Shown here piece after piece: positions 42,414 through 51,094 of a stretch of DNA of 64,000 nt (position 1 is the stretch's first letter; each line of letters begins with the position of its first letter). The notes under the pieces were generated by a model. The model saw nothing but the letters and a program-made list of their open reading frames with translations. It was not told the DNA's origin and ran no database searches. Position numbers and translations under genes: made by a program. This DNA is from Parvularcula sp. Its GTDB lineage: Bacteria; Pseudomonadota; Alphaproteobacteria; Caulobacterales; Parvularculaceae. The stretch covers positions 39,242-103,241 of the forward strand of contig PAIP01000075.1 of assembly GCA_002704915.1 (NCBI GenBank). Direction: 5' to 3'.

Positions 42414-42800
42414 ATGACGTATTATTTCTCCAAAACCCTTCGGGGCGACGATTTTGACGCGGCGGAAGAGCGAGTGAGAGCGGCGCTCAAGGGTGCGGGT
42501 TTCGGCGTCCTCACCGAAATCGACGTCAAATCGACCCTCAAGGATAAAATCGGCGTTGAATTCCGACCTTACAAGATTTTGGGTGCATGTAATCCTGAAC
42601 TCGCTCATAAAGCGCTGCAAGCGGAAGACAGGATCGGAGCGTTGCTGCCTTGCAATGTTATTCTTCAAGAGGTAAATGGCGGCATTGAGGCGGCGGCTGT
42701 CAATCCTGTCGCCTCCATGCAGGCGATCGATAATCCCGCGCTCATCGATATCGCAGAAGCCGTCAGCGCTCGTTTGCGTAGCGTCATTGATGCGCTTTGA
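42414..42800 (+). CDS. DUF302 domain protein
   Basis: 128 residues, a single DUF302 domain. The YYFSKTLRGDDFDAAEERVRAALKGAGFGVLTEIDV start, the CNPELAHKAL block and GALLPCNVILQE all match the family. Conserved Cys residues lie in GACNP and LPCN. Members are often linked to anaerobic, sulfur or periplasmic redox settings, with no settled function. A near-perfect FNR-like box lies upstream. No signal peptide, so cytoplasmic. Confidence 0.85.
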   Translation: MTYYFSKTLRGDDFDAAEERVRAALKGAGFGVLTEIDVKSTLKDKIGVEFRPYKILGACNPELAHKALQAEDRIGALLPCNVILQEVNGGIEAAAVNPVASMQAIDNPALIDIAEAVSARLRSVIDAL

Positions 42801-42869
42801 AAAACGAGCATATCAAAGCGAACTAAGCCCAGACATATAAAGTCTGGTTTGAAAGAACCGTAAGGAATT

Positions 42870-43154
42870 GCGTCAACGCGTCGAGTGAAAATATTCAAAA
42901 ACCATCCATCCGCCAATGGCGACAAATCCGGCGCCGGCGATGAGTTACAGCGGCAGAATGCTCAAAGAACGCTCGGCGGCGGCTCCAAGGATAACAGCAA
43001 GAGCTGAGGAGGCGACAAGAGCGAGGCTAGCCGCGAAAAAAACAAGCCAGCGAGGACGATCGCCGTCGGTTGCGTAGATCAGCGTAGCGAGTTGCGTTTT
43101 GTCGCCCAGTTCAGCCAGGAATATCGTCACAAATACTGTAAAAAATGCGGTCAT
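42870..43154 (-). pseudogene. TMEM165/GDT1 (UPF0016) family gene broken by an in-frame stop
   Basis: The first 69 codons encode AFFTVFVTIFLAELGDKTQLATLIYAT, the E-x-GD-KT-Q-L motif of a GDT1-type divalent-cation transporter, followed by a second helix. After ERSLSILPL a TAA (42945-42947) ends it. Reading past it gives LIAGAGFVAIGGWMV, the expected family continuation (a Lys codon is usual where the stop lies). The frame then drifts off the family, so the tail may carry a further lesion. The right-hand limit is approximate. Probably a recent loss of a manganese or calcium exporter. Confidence 0.65.
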
Positions 43155-43186
43155 TCAGAGAACCTTTCGTGGCGCGCTCGTGTGAA

Positions 43187-43205
43187 CGCTGTTTACGTAA
43201 CAGCG
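43187..43205. repeat. Inverted repeat in the GDT1 5' region
   Basis: CGCTGTT and AACAGCG flank TACGT. It lies 33 bp before the GDT1 start on its leader side. A yybP-ykoY riboswitch is common there in other bacteria, but its conserved bases are not apparent. It may be an operator or just a hairpin. Confidence 0.3.
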
Positions 43206-43285
43206 GCCTCACAATCTAGAAAGGGGCGCGGTGGGATCATAAGGGTGGTTCAACATTCGCTAGACCCGCTTTTTGTAGAGAAAAA

Positions 43286-44716
43286 TCAAGGAGCCGGATC
43301 AACACTCCATCCGGCGCCGAGCGCCTGGTAAACGCGAATGAAATTCACGGTCACTGTTGTCTGACTTGCGGCGAGCGCAGCCTCCGCCGCAAGCAACCGC
43401 CCTTCGGCGTCGAGCACTGTCAGAAAATCGTCGGCGCCCACATCATAGCGCTGTCGGGCGAGTGCAGCCGCTTCGCGGGCCTTTGCGGCCGCCTCAGCGA
43501 GCGCGTCATAGCGTACGCGTTCGCGACCGTAAGCGGCGAGCGCTGTCTGGGTTTCCTCAAGCGCGACGAGCGCTGATTGTTCATAGACGGCGAGCGCGGC
43601 TTCGGCGTTTGCGCCGGCGGCTTCGATCTGTGCTCTGACGCGCGGAATATCGAATCCCGACCACGTGATCGTGGGGCCGACGCCATAGCCCAGCGAGCCG
43701 TCGCCGCCGACGCCTGCAATGTCCTGGGCCGCGAGGCTGACGCCGCCGGCGAGCGTGACGCGCGGGAAGAAGTCAGCCTTTGCAATGCCGATGCGGGCTG
43801 TCGCCGCCGCAAGCGTGCGCTCGGCCGCCCGGATGTCGGCCCGCCGCCTGAGGAGAGATTCGATGTCGCCGATCGGCAGAGTGTCCGGCGGCGGCGGCAA
43901 CCCTTGGGAGCCGGTCGCTAAAGTCGAGATCACCGCATTGACGTTTGTCCCGGTGAGCGTCGCCAGTCTGTTGGCGGCGGCGATTTGAGCGGCCTCAAGC
44001 GGCGGGATTGAGGCCTCGGTCGTTTTCGCCTGGGCTTCGGCCCGGGCGACGTCGAGACGCGAGCCAAGACCTTCGTCGAGACGCCTTTGCGTCAGCCGCT
44101 CTGAATTGCGCTGAACGCTCAAGTTTCGCTTGGCGACGTCGAGTTGAAGCGCAGCGCCGCGGTATTCAATATAGGCGCGGGCTGTTTCCGCGGCGATGAG
44201 CGCCTGCGCATCACGGCGCAGAAATTCAGCGGCTTGTGCATCGGCGAGCGCGGCCTCCGTCGCGCGCCGCACCCGCCCGAAAAAATCAAGTTCCCAGGCG
44301 GCGTTAACGCCGATGTCGAAAAACTCGGCGTCGTCGAAATCGAGTTCGTCAAGGCCAAAGGCGGCGCCGGTAAGACGCCGGCGTTGATAGACGGCGCGCG
44401 CCTCGCCGGTCGGCCGCAGATTGATGCGCTCAAGGTTGAGGAGCGACCGCGCCGCCTTCACATGCGCCGCCGCCTGACGCAAATCCCGGTTTTCATTGAA
44501 GGCGGTTTCAATCAGCCTGTTGAGGGTTTCGTCTTCAAGCGCTGCCCACCAGCGTTGCGCCGGCTCGCGATCAATGCTGTTGGCCGCTCCATCGACCTGT
44601 AAGTCGGACGTCGCAAGGCCGGCCGGATCCGGCGCGGCATAGTCGGGCCCGACCGTTGCGCAGGCCGCGAGGATGAGAGCGCCGGCCGACGAAAAAACGA
44701 ATTTCAAGAACGGCAT
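43286..44716 (-). CDS. RND efflux outer-membrane factor (NodT family lipoprotein), orphan
   Basis: 476 residues with a lipoprotein signal (ALILAAC) and two OEP repeats; the N-terminal CATVGPDYAAPDP motif and repeated ALAAYGRERVRYDAL and ARQRYDVGADDFLTVLDAEGRLL blocks are typical. It builds the trimeric channel of a tripartite efflux system. No RND pump or membrane-fusion gene adjoins it: the next open frame upstream is the unassigned piece at 44718-44945. It must work with a pump elsewhere, or its partners were lost. Confidence 0.9.
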   Translation of the reverse strand: MPFLKFVFSSAGALILAACATVGPDYAAPDPAGLATSDLQVDGAANSIDREPAQRWWAALEDETLNRLIETAFNENRDLRQAAAHVKAARSLLNLERINLRPTGEARAVYQRRRLTGAAFGLDELDFDDAEFFDIGVNAAWELDFFGRVRRATEAALADAQAAEFLRRDAQALIAAETARAYIEYRGAALQLDVAKRNLSVQRNSERLTQRRLDEGLGSRLDVARAEAQAKTTEASIPPLEAAQIAAANRLATLTGTNVNAVISTLATGSQGLPPPPDTLPIGDIESLLRRRADIRAAERTLAAATARIGIAKADFFPRVTLAGGVSLAAQDIAGVGGDGSLGYGVGPTITWSGFDIPRVRAQIEAAGANAEAALAVYEQSALVALEETQTALAAYGRERVRYDALAEAAAKAREAAALARQRYDVGADDFLTVLDAEGRLLAAEAALAASQTTVTVNFIRVYQALGAGWSVDPAP

Positions 44717-44717
44717 A

Positions 44718-44945
44718 TCATAAGTCTCCGACGCGCGACGGTTCGCGGTCCGTTGCGGCGGACGCGGAACCTCTCAAATCTATGTTTACGGGCCTGAGGC
44801 GTTTGTCCCTCTCGCCATTTGCCGCCGTCTCACGGTTAACCGAGATCTCGCGGTCGATCAGGTCGCTCGCTTTCTCATGGTTTTCGGCCTTGGCTTCATT
44901 TCTGAGAATAAAAGCGGTCTTGTATTTGAGTTGAGCGACGGCTTT
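44718..44945 (-). other. Unassigned open frame without a start, abutting the OMF gene
   Basis: 75 codons are open but begin right after a stop, with no ATG, GTG or TTG in a sensible place. The product would be charged and helical (RNEAKAENHEKASDLIDREIS, then a short Pro-rich end). Its TGA is 1 bp from the OMF start, as in an operon. It may be the decayed tail of an upstream efflux gene. The rest of the gap to 45139 shows no gene. Confidence 0.35.
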
Positions 44946-45139
44946 TCAGTCTCGCTCAACCCGGGATCGCCCCTGCTAGGAAGACGCGGCCGTTACTGAT
45001 CAGCCCATTGGGCTTCAAATAGTCTGTCATCAAATCGTCTTCTTCCGGGCGATGAACAATGCGATGATCATTTCATTATGGATGGGAAGCGTCGCGCATC
45101 GTTTCTGTGCGGCGTGTCGCGAGAAATACATCAGCCAGG

Positions 45140-45568
45140 TCATTGTTCTTCTGCCTGATTCTGACCGCTCATGAACAGGAAGAGCATGGCGGCCGAACAG
45201 CTGATCAGTAAAAACCCATTGAGCGCCTCTATGCCTGCAATAAGGCGTAGATGCCCCATTGGTACGATGTCGCCGAGGCCGAGAGAGGTGTATGTGACGA
45301 GTGAGAAGTAGAACACATCCATTGCCGAGCCGGATGCGCCGCCGCTCAGCTCGCCAATGTTCAAAGCCCGGCCTATGCCATATGCTGCGGCATAGAGCAC
45401 AACGGCTGCGATATGAGCAATCCCTGACACGCAAAGCGCCAGAACGAGTTTTCGTCCGCGATGATAGCTCACTGCGCCAAGATGCCGAATGGCGCCGGAG
45501 ACAATTATGTAATGCAAGGCGCCGGATAGAACGAATGTCAAAGCGGCGATCACAGTAGCGAAGATCAT
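45140..45568 (-). CDS. Small potassium-channel-like protein
   Basis: 142 residues with about four hydrophobic helices. The selectivity-filter motif TSLGLGDIVP (T-x-x-G-x-G-D) is in the C-terminal half, between FYFSLVTY and LIAGIEALNGFLLI, as in two-helix K+ channel modules. The filter's Tyr is Leu, a known variant. No RCK domain, so no nucleotide gating. It lies on the same strand as the APC permease, with a 24-bp gap. Probably passes K+ or other monovalent cations. Confidence 0.8.
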   Translation of the reverse strand: MIFATVIAALTFVLSGALHYIIVSGAIRHLGAVSYHRGRKLVLALCVSGIAHIAAVVLYAAAYGIGRALNIGELSGGASGSAMDVFYFSLVTYTSLGLGDIVPMGHLRLIAGIEALNGFLLISCSAAMLFLFMSGQNQAEEQ

Positions 45569-45592
45569 AACGAACTCCGTGTGCGCTTATTG

Positions 45593-46921
45593 TCAGGAAT
45601 GGGAGTGCGCATGATCTGGCGCCTCCTTGTCGCGAATTTTGCCAAGATAGAGGGCTTCGAATGCAAAGATCGCAGCCATCGAGCCTATAGCGATCACCAC
45701 GATCACCGGATCAGCGCTGGCCTTGATGAAGAGAAATGCGCCGAGCGCCAGGAGATCGAACAGTATTGCAGAGATGAGGGCCCAAGCGCGGGCGCCAACA
45801 TCTTCGCGCAAATAACGCAGCACGCCATAATGGATGATTACATCCATCACGAGATAATAGATGGCGCCCAGGGAAGCGATTCGGCCTAGATCGAAAAATG
45901 CCGCCAGAAACGCCGCCAGGAAGACCGTATAGACAAGCGTGTGTTTCTGGATGCCGCCCGGCATGCCGAAATGCTTGTGCGGTATAAGGTTCATGTCCGT
46001 TAACATTGCCAACATTCGCGAGACCGCGAACACGCTGGCCAACAATCCGGAGGCTGTCGCGATGATTGCAATGATGACTGTGAACGCGACGCCCAGATCG
46101 CCAAAGGCCGGTCGTGACGCTTCGGCCAGCGAGAAGTCCTTGGCGGCAATGATTTCCTCGAGGGTGAGGGACGACCCGACAGCCAGGGCGACGGCCATAT
46201 AGACAATGAGACAAACGCCGAGCGACCACATAATCGCGCGCCCGACATTCTTATTCGGGTTCTGCACTTCGTCACCGCTATTGGTGATGGTCGTAAATCC
46301 CTTGAAGGCGAGAATCGCCAGAGCAACGCCTGCCAGAAACCCGGCCGGCGTCGTCTCATTGCTGGGCGCGCTGCTGGCCGCTTCAAAGGAAAGACCCGAC
46401 GCCCAGAGCGCTGCGCCAGCAAAGATCAGGATGCCGCCAACTTTCAAAACGGCGGCGACTTTCGATACGCCGCCAATAATCTTGTTGCCGGAAATATTGA
46501 TAACAAACGCAAAGGCGATCAGCCCCACGGCAAGGATAGGGACGAGTACGCTGTTCTTTTCGACATCGAACAGTTGCAGCGTGTAAGCGCCGAAGGTGCG
46601 CGCAACCAAGCTCTCATTGATGATCATCGACATCGTCATCAACAGTGCGCTGGCCGCCGCAATCGTGGTTGGCCCATACGCCTTTTGCAGGATCATAGCG
46701 ATGCCGCCCGCTGAAGGGTATTTGTTCGACATCTTGATATAGGTGTAGGCGCTAAATCCGCTGATGACGGCTGCAATAAGAAAAGCCAGCGGGAAGGCGG
46801 GTCCTGAAAATTGCGCGACCTGACCGGTGAGCGCAAAGATGCCGGCGCCGATCATCACGCCTGTGCCCATGGCGACGGCGCCCGCCAGCGTGAGACTGTT
46901 CTTTTTGTAGTCGTCTTTCAT
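45593..46921 (-). CDS. APC-superfamily amino acid/cation permease
   Basis: 442 residues from the ATG at 46921, which has an AAGGGGA site; an upstream ATG lacks one. Twelve helices. The opening LTLAGAVAMGTGVMIGAGIFALTGQVAQ is the APC substrate-site helix with its Gly-rich break. A His-rich tail (DHAHSHS) ends the protein. It imports amino acids or polyamines by cation coupling; which one is unclear. It overlaps the methyltransferase gene upstream by 4 bp (ATGA), so the two are cotranscribed. Confidence 0.87.
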   Translation of the reverse strand: MKDDYKKNSLTLAGAVAMGTGVMIGAGIFALTGQVAQFSGPAFPLAFLIAAVISGFSAYTYIKMSNKYPSAGGIAMILQKAYGPTTIAAASALLMTMSMIINESLVARTFGAYTLQLFDVEKNSVLVPILAVGLIAFAFVINISGNKIIGGVSKVAAVLKVGGILIFAGAALWASGLSFEAASSAPSNETTPAGFLAGVALAILAFKGFTTITNSGDEVQNPNKNVGRAIMWSLGVCLIVYMAVALAVGSSLTLEEIIAAKDFSLAEASRPAFGDLGVAFTVIIAIIATASGLLASVFAVSRMLAMLTDMNLIPHKHFGMPGGIQKHTLVYTVFLAAFLAAFFDLGRIASLGAIYYLVMDVIIHYGVLRYLREDVGARAWALISAILFDLLALGAFLFIKASADPVIVVIAIGSMAAIFAFEALYLGKIRDKEAPDHAHSHS

Positions 46922-47616
46922 GATTCCCCTTCCATTCGATCGGGTCTTGCGCCGGTATAGATTGATATCACGCCGGTCGGCGTTGCAATCCGCTTGGTCT
47001 CGCAAACGCGGATAAATCCGGTTTCTTCAAGAAGAACCGGAATAATTCCTTCAGCGTTCGGCCGGGTATCGTCAATGCCGTCAAGCGCTTGAACCGTAAT
47101 CCGAAATAAAAAGCGCATCAGCCATGATTTCTGGCGACCGTAATCGGCGGTGCAAAACATCGCCCCCTCCGGCAGCAAATCGTATGCGTCCCTAATAATC
47201 CGGCGCTTTTCCTCCAGGGGAACCTGGTGAAGGACAAGACTGGTGATGATTTTGGTCGGCGGCTCTTCAAAATAGGCGTTTTCTGCGGAGAAATAGCCGA
47301 TTTCAAACCGGATCGACGATTTCAAGTTCGTCGTCTTGTTGCGCGCCCGGCGCACCGCTTCCTCATCGGGATCAACGCCGACATAGCGGATTTCCGGCGC
47401 AGCCTGATGAAGCCCAAGAGCAAGGCTGCCCGTTCCCGACCCGACATCGAGAATGCGATCATTGGTTTGCGGCGAAATCTCCTGGATGAATGCTTTGCGC
47501 CACACGCGCTCACGCGTCAGCGCAGCGATCACAAGATCATAGAGCGGCGTCAAAACCTTGTACGATAAAGGCGGCTTGTAGGCGGGCTTTCCTTGGGGCG
47601 GTTGTTCATTATCCAT
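46918..47616 (-). CDS. Class I SAM-dependent methyltransferase
   Basis: 232 residues. Motif I ILDVGSGTGSLALGL, the acidic motif II GVDPDEEAV and a post-motif (TSLVLHQVPLEEKRRIIRDAYDLLPEGA) show a Rossmann-fold methyltransferase of the UbiE/small-molecule type. The N-terminal KVLTPLYDLVIAALTRERVWRKAF resembles UbiE/ArsM-like proteins. Substrate unknown. It shares 8 bp with the DMT exporter's end and 4 bp with the APC permease, a compact operon of unlike functions. Confidence 0.85.
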   Translation of the reverse strand: MDNEQPPQGKPAYKPPLSYKVLTPLYDLVIAALTRERVWRKAFIQEISPQTNDRILDVGSGTGSLALGLHQAAPEIRYVGVDPDEEAVRRARNKTTNLKSSIRFEIGYFSAENAYFEEPPTKIITSLVLHQVPLEEKRRIIRDAYDLLPEGAMFCTADYGRQKSWLMRFLFRITVQALDGIDDTRPNAEGIIPVLLEETGFIRVCETKRIATPTGVISIYTGARPDRMEGES

Positions 47617-48499
47617 GGCGACGGCCGCTTTTGGAGGAGCGCGCCAGGACTAGGCGTACGCCAATCACGGCGAGCGCCGCGCCGACGAGGGCGTTTACCG
47701 TGATGGGCTCGCCAAAAAATATCGCGCCGAAAGTTATCCCCAGAAACGGCACAAGAAAGCTGAACGCGTTGGCGCGCGATAGATCCATTTTTGCGAGCGC
47801 CGTCTGCCAGAGCCAGAAAGCGAGCGCCGTACCGAAGAGGCTGAGGCCGATAAGACTGAAGAGAAAGTCCGGAGTCCAGGATATGGCGCCCGGGTTTTCG
47901 GCCGCAGCGGCGAAAAGTGCGAGGGGCGTTGCGCCGATCAGAAGTTGCCAGCCCATGGCGGATGTCGGCGCGATGGAGCCCGCGATGCGCTTTATTGCGA
48001 CATTGCCGATGCTGACGCCGATCGCCGCGAGAAAGATATAGGCGATCCCTATGACGGTTGCGCTGGCATTGTCGCCGCCGAGTTGCGGCGCGGCCGCGAC
48101 AACCACGCCCAAAAACCCGACAAGAAGTCCGATACGGGCTTTTGGGCCCAGTTTTTCTTGCAGGATGAAGAAGGCGAGGATTGCGGCGAGCAAGGGCTGT
48201 GCATTGGTGATGATGGTCGCAAATCCCGGCGCGACAAATTCTGCGGCGTGGAACATGCCAAGATATCCGAGCGTCGTCGTTCCAAATCCGGCGATGGCGA
48301 GCCACATCCACAGTCGCGGCTCGCGCGGAACAGGCAGACGCAGACAGAATGCGACGCTGAGCAGCACGCCGCCCGCAAGGACGGCGCGCATGGCGGCGAA
48401 GGTCAGATGCGGCGCATCGTCAAGCCCCACGGTGATCAAGGGGTAGCACGACGCCCAAAGCGCCATGACCGCGACGACGCGCGTTGTGTCAGGGCTCAT
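47609..48499 (-). CDS. DMT-family (EamA) transporter
   Basis: 296 residues from the ATG at 48499 (start MSPDTTRVVAVMALWASCYPL). Ten helices in two EamA repeats; the second begins around AIGVSIGNVAIKRIAG and includes PVFAVLFGALFLGE-like LVPFLGITFGAIFFGEPIT. Such carriers export metabolites or drugs. An ATG at 48538 would add a Cys-rich leader with no membrane character. The last 8 bp overlap the methyltransferase. Confidence 0.85.
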   Translation of the reverse strand: MSPDTTRVVAVMALWASCYPLITVGLDDAPHLTFAAMRAVLAGGVLLSVAFCLRLPVPREPRLWMWLAIAGFGTTTLGYLGMFHAAEFVAPGFATIITNAQPLLAAILAFFILQEKLGPKARIGLLVGFLGVVVAAAPQLGGDNASATVIGIAYIFLAAIGVSIGNVAIKRIAGSIAPTSAMGWQLLIGATPLALFAAAAENPGAISWTPDFLFSLIGLSLFGTALAFWLWQTALAKMDLSRANAFSFLVPFLGITFGAIFFGEPITVNALVGAALAVIGVRLVLARSSKSGRRHG

Positions 48500-48541
48500 C
48501 AACAGCGGCGCCGCCGCTTTACATTGGCAATGTTGCAAACC

Positions 48542-49120
48542 CTAGGACGTGTGCAGATGACGAATTCTCCAGCCGTCCGGCGTGCGGACCAAGATCGCAG
48601 TGCCCATGCGTTCGCGTTCCACGTCTTCGCCGCGCACGGTCGCTGCAATCGAGACCTTGAAGGTTGCATAGGCGATCATCGGCGTTGCTGAAATCCGAAA
48701 GTCATCATAGGCGTAGGATTTGATCGCGATGTCTTCGGATTCAAATTCGGGAACGAGATGATTGTCGCGATAGTCCTCCCAACCCCAATTGGGATGCGAG
48801 CCTTCGATAATCGTGAAATCGTCGGTTTGCAGAACGTAGGCGGCCATCCCCTCGACGCTGCTCTCGGCCGCCGCCGCAGCATAGGCCGAGAGCGCCGCCT
48901 CAACCGCGGCGGCGTGTTCTCCCTCTTTCATGAAATGCGGCATGCCGTCTTTCATGTGATGGCCGTCCATTTCCATGGAGGCTTCGGATTTCTGTTTTCC
49001 TTGATGTCCCTGATGCTGTTGGTCGCCATCGCCGTGCTGGTGTTGTGCAATCGCAGGGGAGGCGGCAAGCGCGACCGCCGCCAGGGCGGGGAAAAGACTT
49101 TTTGTGATAGAGTTTTTCAT
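48542..49120 (-). CDS. Exported SnoaL-like/DUF4440 protein
   Basis: 192 residues from the ATG at 49120, after AAGGAG. A signal peptide (SLFPALAAVALAASPAIA) leads to a His/Gln/Met-rich linker (QHQHGDGDQQHQGHQG, MEMDGHHMKDGMPHFM) and an NTF2-like domain with VEGMAAYVLQTDDFTIIEGSHPNWGWEDYRDNHLVPEF. DUF4440 domains form alpha+beta cones used as enzymes or binding folds. The metal-binding type linker suggests periplasmic metal contact. It follows the CDF transporter gene (overlapping ends), consistent with a metal-linked pair. Confidence 0.8.
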   Translation of the reverse strand: MKNSITKSLFPALAAVALAASPAIAQHQHGDGDQQHQGHQGKQKSEASMEMDGHHMKDGMPHFMKEGEHAAAVEAALSAYAAAAAESSVEGMAAYVLQTDDFTIIEGSHPNWGWEDYRDNHLVPEFESEDIAIKSYAYDDFRISATPMIAYATFKVSIAATVRGEDVERERMGTAILVRTPDGWRIRHLHTS

Positions 49121-49122
49121 GG

Positions 49123-50040
49123 TCAAAGGTCTCCTTGTTGATGGGTTTGCGGGTCGATGGCCTCGGCGCCTTCTTCGTCGAGACAGGCGGTCTCGATTTG
49201 AAGCGTTGAGAAATAAAATCCATGGTCTTCGCGCAGGGCTTTATGCGCTTTTTTGAGCACAGGCTGTGCAGCGTCATTGTCATTGACGCGCAGATGTGCG
49301 GAAAAGACGTTTCGGTTCGAGGTAAGCACCCAAGCATGGACATGGTGGACGTCCTCGACGTCCCATATCGCGCGCAGGCTTTCAACGACAGCGCCGATAT
49401 CGACGCCGCGCGGCGAAGCTTCCATCAGGATTGTGAAGGATTCCCGAATGATGCTGATCGAAGCGAGCAACAGGACGACGCCGAAGGCTGTTCCTAAAAT
49501 CGGATCGATCGCCAAAAATCCGGTGAACTGAATAACGAGCGCAGTGATTACAATCAGTACACTGCCGATAAAAGTCTGAATGACATGCCAGAAGGCGCCT
49601 TTCATATTGAGATTGTCTTTCTGGCCGCGAAACAGAACCGCCAGCGAGATGACCTCTGTTGTGATGCCGCCGGCGGCGGCGAGCAGCATCGGCGTCGTTG
49701 GCAGGTCGATCGGCGCGCTGAGGCGCATCAGCCCCATGACGATGACGAGGAGCGCCATTGCGAGCAGGAAAAAACCGTTGAGCATGGCGCCGATGATTTC
49801 CGCGCGGGCGTAGCCGAAAGTGTGTTCAAGGTTCGCTGGGCGTCGGGCGACGCGCGCGGCGACCCAGGCGAGGATGACGCCGCCGACCGCCGAGAAGGTG
49901 TGAAATGCGTCTGAAATGACGGCGATCGAACCAGTCGCCAACCCGATGGCAAGTTCGATGATGAAGTAAACGCCGGTCAGCCAGCCGGAGATCTTGAGCG
50001 CGCGATCATTCTCCGCGTCATGCGCGGGTCCATGGCCCAT
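49123..50040 (-). CDS. Cation diffusion facilitator with altered metal site
   Basis: 305 residues from an ATG at 50040 (MGHGPAHD start); longer starts up to 50187 add a non-conserved leader, so the start is uncertain. Six helices and a C-terminal cytoplasmic domain. In the transport site, helix 2 reads SDAFHTFSA (His47 with Ala51 where Asp is expected) and helix 5 reads WHVIQT (His152 with Thr156 instead of Asp). Both His are kept and both Asp are lost. Family members move Zn, Co, Cd, Fe or Mn against protons; with these changes specificity is likely different or activity lost. It overlaps the DUF4440 gene boundary. Confidence 0.87.
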   Translation of the reverse strand: MGHGPAHDAENDRALKISGWLTGVYFIIELAIGLATGSIAVISDAFHTFSAVGGVILAWVAARVARRPANLEHTFGYARAEIIGAMLNGFFLLAMALLVIVMGLMRLSAPIDLPTTPMLLAAAGGITTEVISLAVLFRGQKDNLNMKGAFWHVIQTFIGSVLIVITALVIQFTGFLAIDPILGTAFGVVLLLASISIIRESFTILMEASPRGVDIGAVVESLRAIWDVEDVHHVHAWVLTSNRNVFSAHLRVNDNDAAQPVLKKAHKALREDHGFYFSTLQIETACLDEEGAEAIDPQTHQQGDL

Positions 50041-50244
50041 TGCGTGCTGCACGTAGCTTCGACCCCCTAGGGATTGGCGTTGTTGGCCTCGTTTTTGACG
50101 AGACAGAAGCTCAATACGCATCACATTCGTTAATCCCTCAGGGGGCGCCGGGGGCATGGCGGCGCCGCCTGCCGGTCGTTTATTCAAGCCGCCGCCGTGA
50201 TCACGCTTTAGTTTTCGCCAAGGCCTCGAAAGGACCGAACGCTC

Positions 50245-51087
50245 ATGTGGATCGTCAAAATTTTATACGCCCCTTTCATGCTGCTTTGCCTCAACGGGGC
50301 GGCGATATGGCTGGTGTCAAGCGGTGCGCCGCACTGGACGTTGGCGCCGCTGTTTGCACTGGCCTTATGGCTTTCTTTCACGTTTGAGCGGCTGGCGCCT
50401 TATACCGACGGCTGGAATCGGCCCCATGACGATCGCGTGCGCGATATCGCCCATTTCGTCGTCAATGAAACGGCCAACGTCGCGTCGGTTATATCCTTGC
50501 CCGTTTTCGCAGCGATCATTCCCTGGACGGGCATATGGCCTCATGACTGGCCGCTATGGGGCGAGGTGCTGCTCGCGATCATTGTCGCGGATTTCGGGAT
50601 TACGATAGCGCACTATTACAGTCACAGATGGCGACTGCTTTGGCGTTTTCACGCCGTTCATCACAGCGTTAAGCGAATGTATGGCTTCAACGGCCTGATG
50701 AAACATCCGCTGCATCAAGGATTTGAATTGATCGCCGGCGTGACGCCGCTCGTACTGGCCGGCATGCCGGTGGACGTCGCGTTCTTGCTTGGTTTCGCGA
50801 TTGCCATCCAATTGCTGCTGCAGCACTCCAATGTGGATATGCGCATCGGACCGTTTAAATTGTTGCTTGCGCTTGCACCCGTGCATCGCTTTCATCACTT
50901 GAAGGACGCAGGCGAGGGCGATGTGAATTTTGGATTGTTCACGACGCTTTGGGACCGAATGCTCGGCACCGCCTATTACGACCGTGCAAAGACATTTTCT
51001 TCCGACGATCTCGGTATTGGCGCTGAGCCCGATTACCCGACCGGCTATTTGCGCCAGCTGATACAGCCGTTTCGTCGTCAGACTTAA
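50245..51087 (+). CDS. Sterol desaturase / fatty acid hydroxylase family protein
   Basis: 280 residues with four to five membrane helices. The three His clusters of the di-iron site are complete: HYYSHR, HAVHHS and HRFHHLK. Such enzymes introduce double bonds or hydroxyls in lipids, or act on other hydrophobic substrates. The late blocks GDVNFGLFTTLWDRMLGTAYYD are typical of bacterial members. It stands alone on the plus strand between two minus-strand runs. The substrate is unknown. Confidence 0.9.
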   Translation: MWIVKILYAPFMLLCLNGAAIWLVSSGAPHWTLAPLFALALWLSFTFERLAPYTDGWNRPHDDRVRDIAHFVVNETANVASVISLPVFAAIIPWTGIWPHDWPLWGEVLLAIIVADFGITIAHYYSHRWRLLWRFHAVHHSVKRMYGFNGLMKHPLHQGFELIAGVTPLVLAGMPVDVAFLLGFAIAIQLLLQHSNVDMRIGPFKLLLALAPVHRFHHLKDAGEGDVNFGLFTTLWDRMLGTAYYDRAKTFSSDDLGIGAEPDYPTGYLRQLIQPFRRQT

Positions 51088-51094
51088 AGCGCCT

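Noticed and set aside
43155..43290. yybP-ykoY manganese riboswitch before the GDT1 gene
   Set aside because: Only a simple inverted repeat is visible; the conserved loop bases of the riboswitch could not be found.
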